Shown here piece by piece: positions 30,612 through 30,658 of a stretch of DNA of 30,658 nt. Origin of the DNA: DASXTB01 sp036505615. GTDB lineage: Bacteria > Acidobacteriota > UBA6911 > JACQSX01. How positions within the stretch are numbered: the first letter of the stretch is position 1; each line of letters starts with the position of its first letter. Position numbers and translations under genes: made by a program. The notes beneath the pieces were generated by a model. It was given only the letters and a program-made list of their open reading frames with translations. It searched no databases and was not told the DNA's origin. Location of the stretch: positions 1 through 30,658 of the forward strand of contig DASXTB010000469.1 of the NCBI GenBank assembly GCA_036505615.1, written 5' to 3'.

Positions 30612-30658
30612 TGAAAACTCCGTTTTAGCTAGCTCGCGGTTTTTAGCTTTCAGCGATC

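Overview
The window looks like chromosomal DNA of a soil-type bacterium, most probably an Acidobacteriota (inference, no marker gene present). The pointers are an Oar-like TonB-dependent receptor of more than 1100 residues with an N-terminal carboxypeptidase-regulatory-like domain, a fragment of the 'KEIxxYLxRxVRxVQRWExEEGLP' helix-turn-helix type common in that phylum, a remnant of a REP-associated transposase starting MSRRSYWEIYLQIVWHT, many secreted hydrolases with signal peptides, and moderately GC-rich coding. There are no rRNA, tRNA, CRISPR or phage genes that I can see.

Layout. 1-460: 3' end of a lytic transglycosylase whose tail is made of a hexamer repeat. 461-4085 (+): a two-domain secreted protein, then a tight pair of orphan sensor histidine kinase and a DUF318-type permease fused to a YHS metal-binding domain. 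4092-6713 (-): an overlapping three-gene operon of MmgE/PrpD-family enzyme, phosphosulfolactate synthase (ComA) family enzyme and DUF5335 protein. 7203-17956: a carbohydrate-flavoured block with the TonB receptor, a GH71/GH99-like enzyme, a beta-barrel protein, a cation diffusion facilitator, a DUF4832/GH42-like protein and a GH9 cellulase. 18307-26338 (-): Tat-exported aldo/keto reductase, CocE-type hydrolase, MsrB, a duplicated-domain secreted protein, a GMC oxidoreductase and an FG-GAP/VCBS protein, broken up by repeats. 26738-30611: a LolA-like/thioredoxin fusion, a Tat-exported aspartylglucosaminidase, a broken HTH gene and an epoxide-hydrolase-like enzyme. Most products carry a signal peptide, so the window is dominated by envelope and secreted functions.

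The most unusual content is between the genes. Nearly every larger gap holds a short-period tandem array, often folded back on itself as an inverted repeat: 6-bp units (284-409, 7012-7130), 7-bp units with three different sequences (12264-12305, 13332-13557, 22060-22094, 24994-25132), and roughly 9-bp units (18111-18177, 19996-20022, 21908-21970). Many of them end within 0 to 12 bp of a stop codon. A second layer is a REP/RAYT element at 19322-19870 with nested REP hairpins around a deleted transposase, and a 33-bp-arm palindromic element at 15875-16025 with a diverged half copy at 14264. Three gene remnants (metallophosphoesterase at 12358, transposase at 19503, HTH protein at 29361) show that these gaps are sites of decay and recombination.

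All functions are read from motifs and family knowledge only; no database search was possible.
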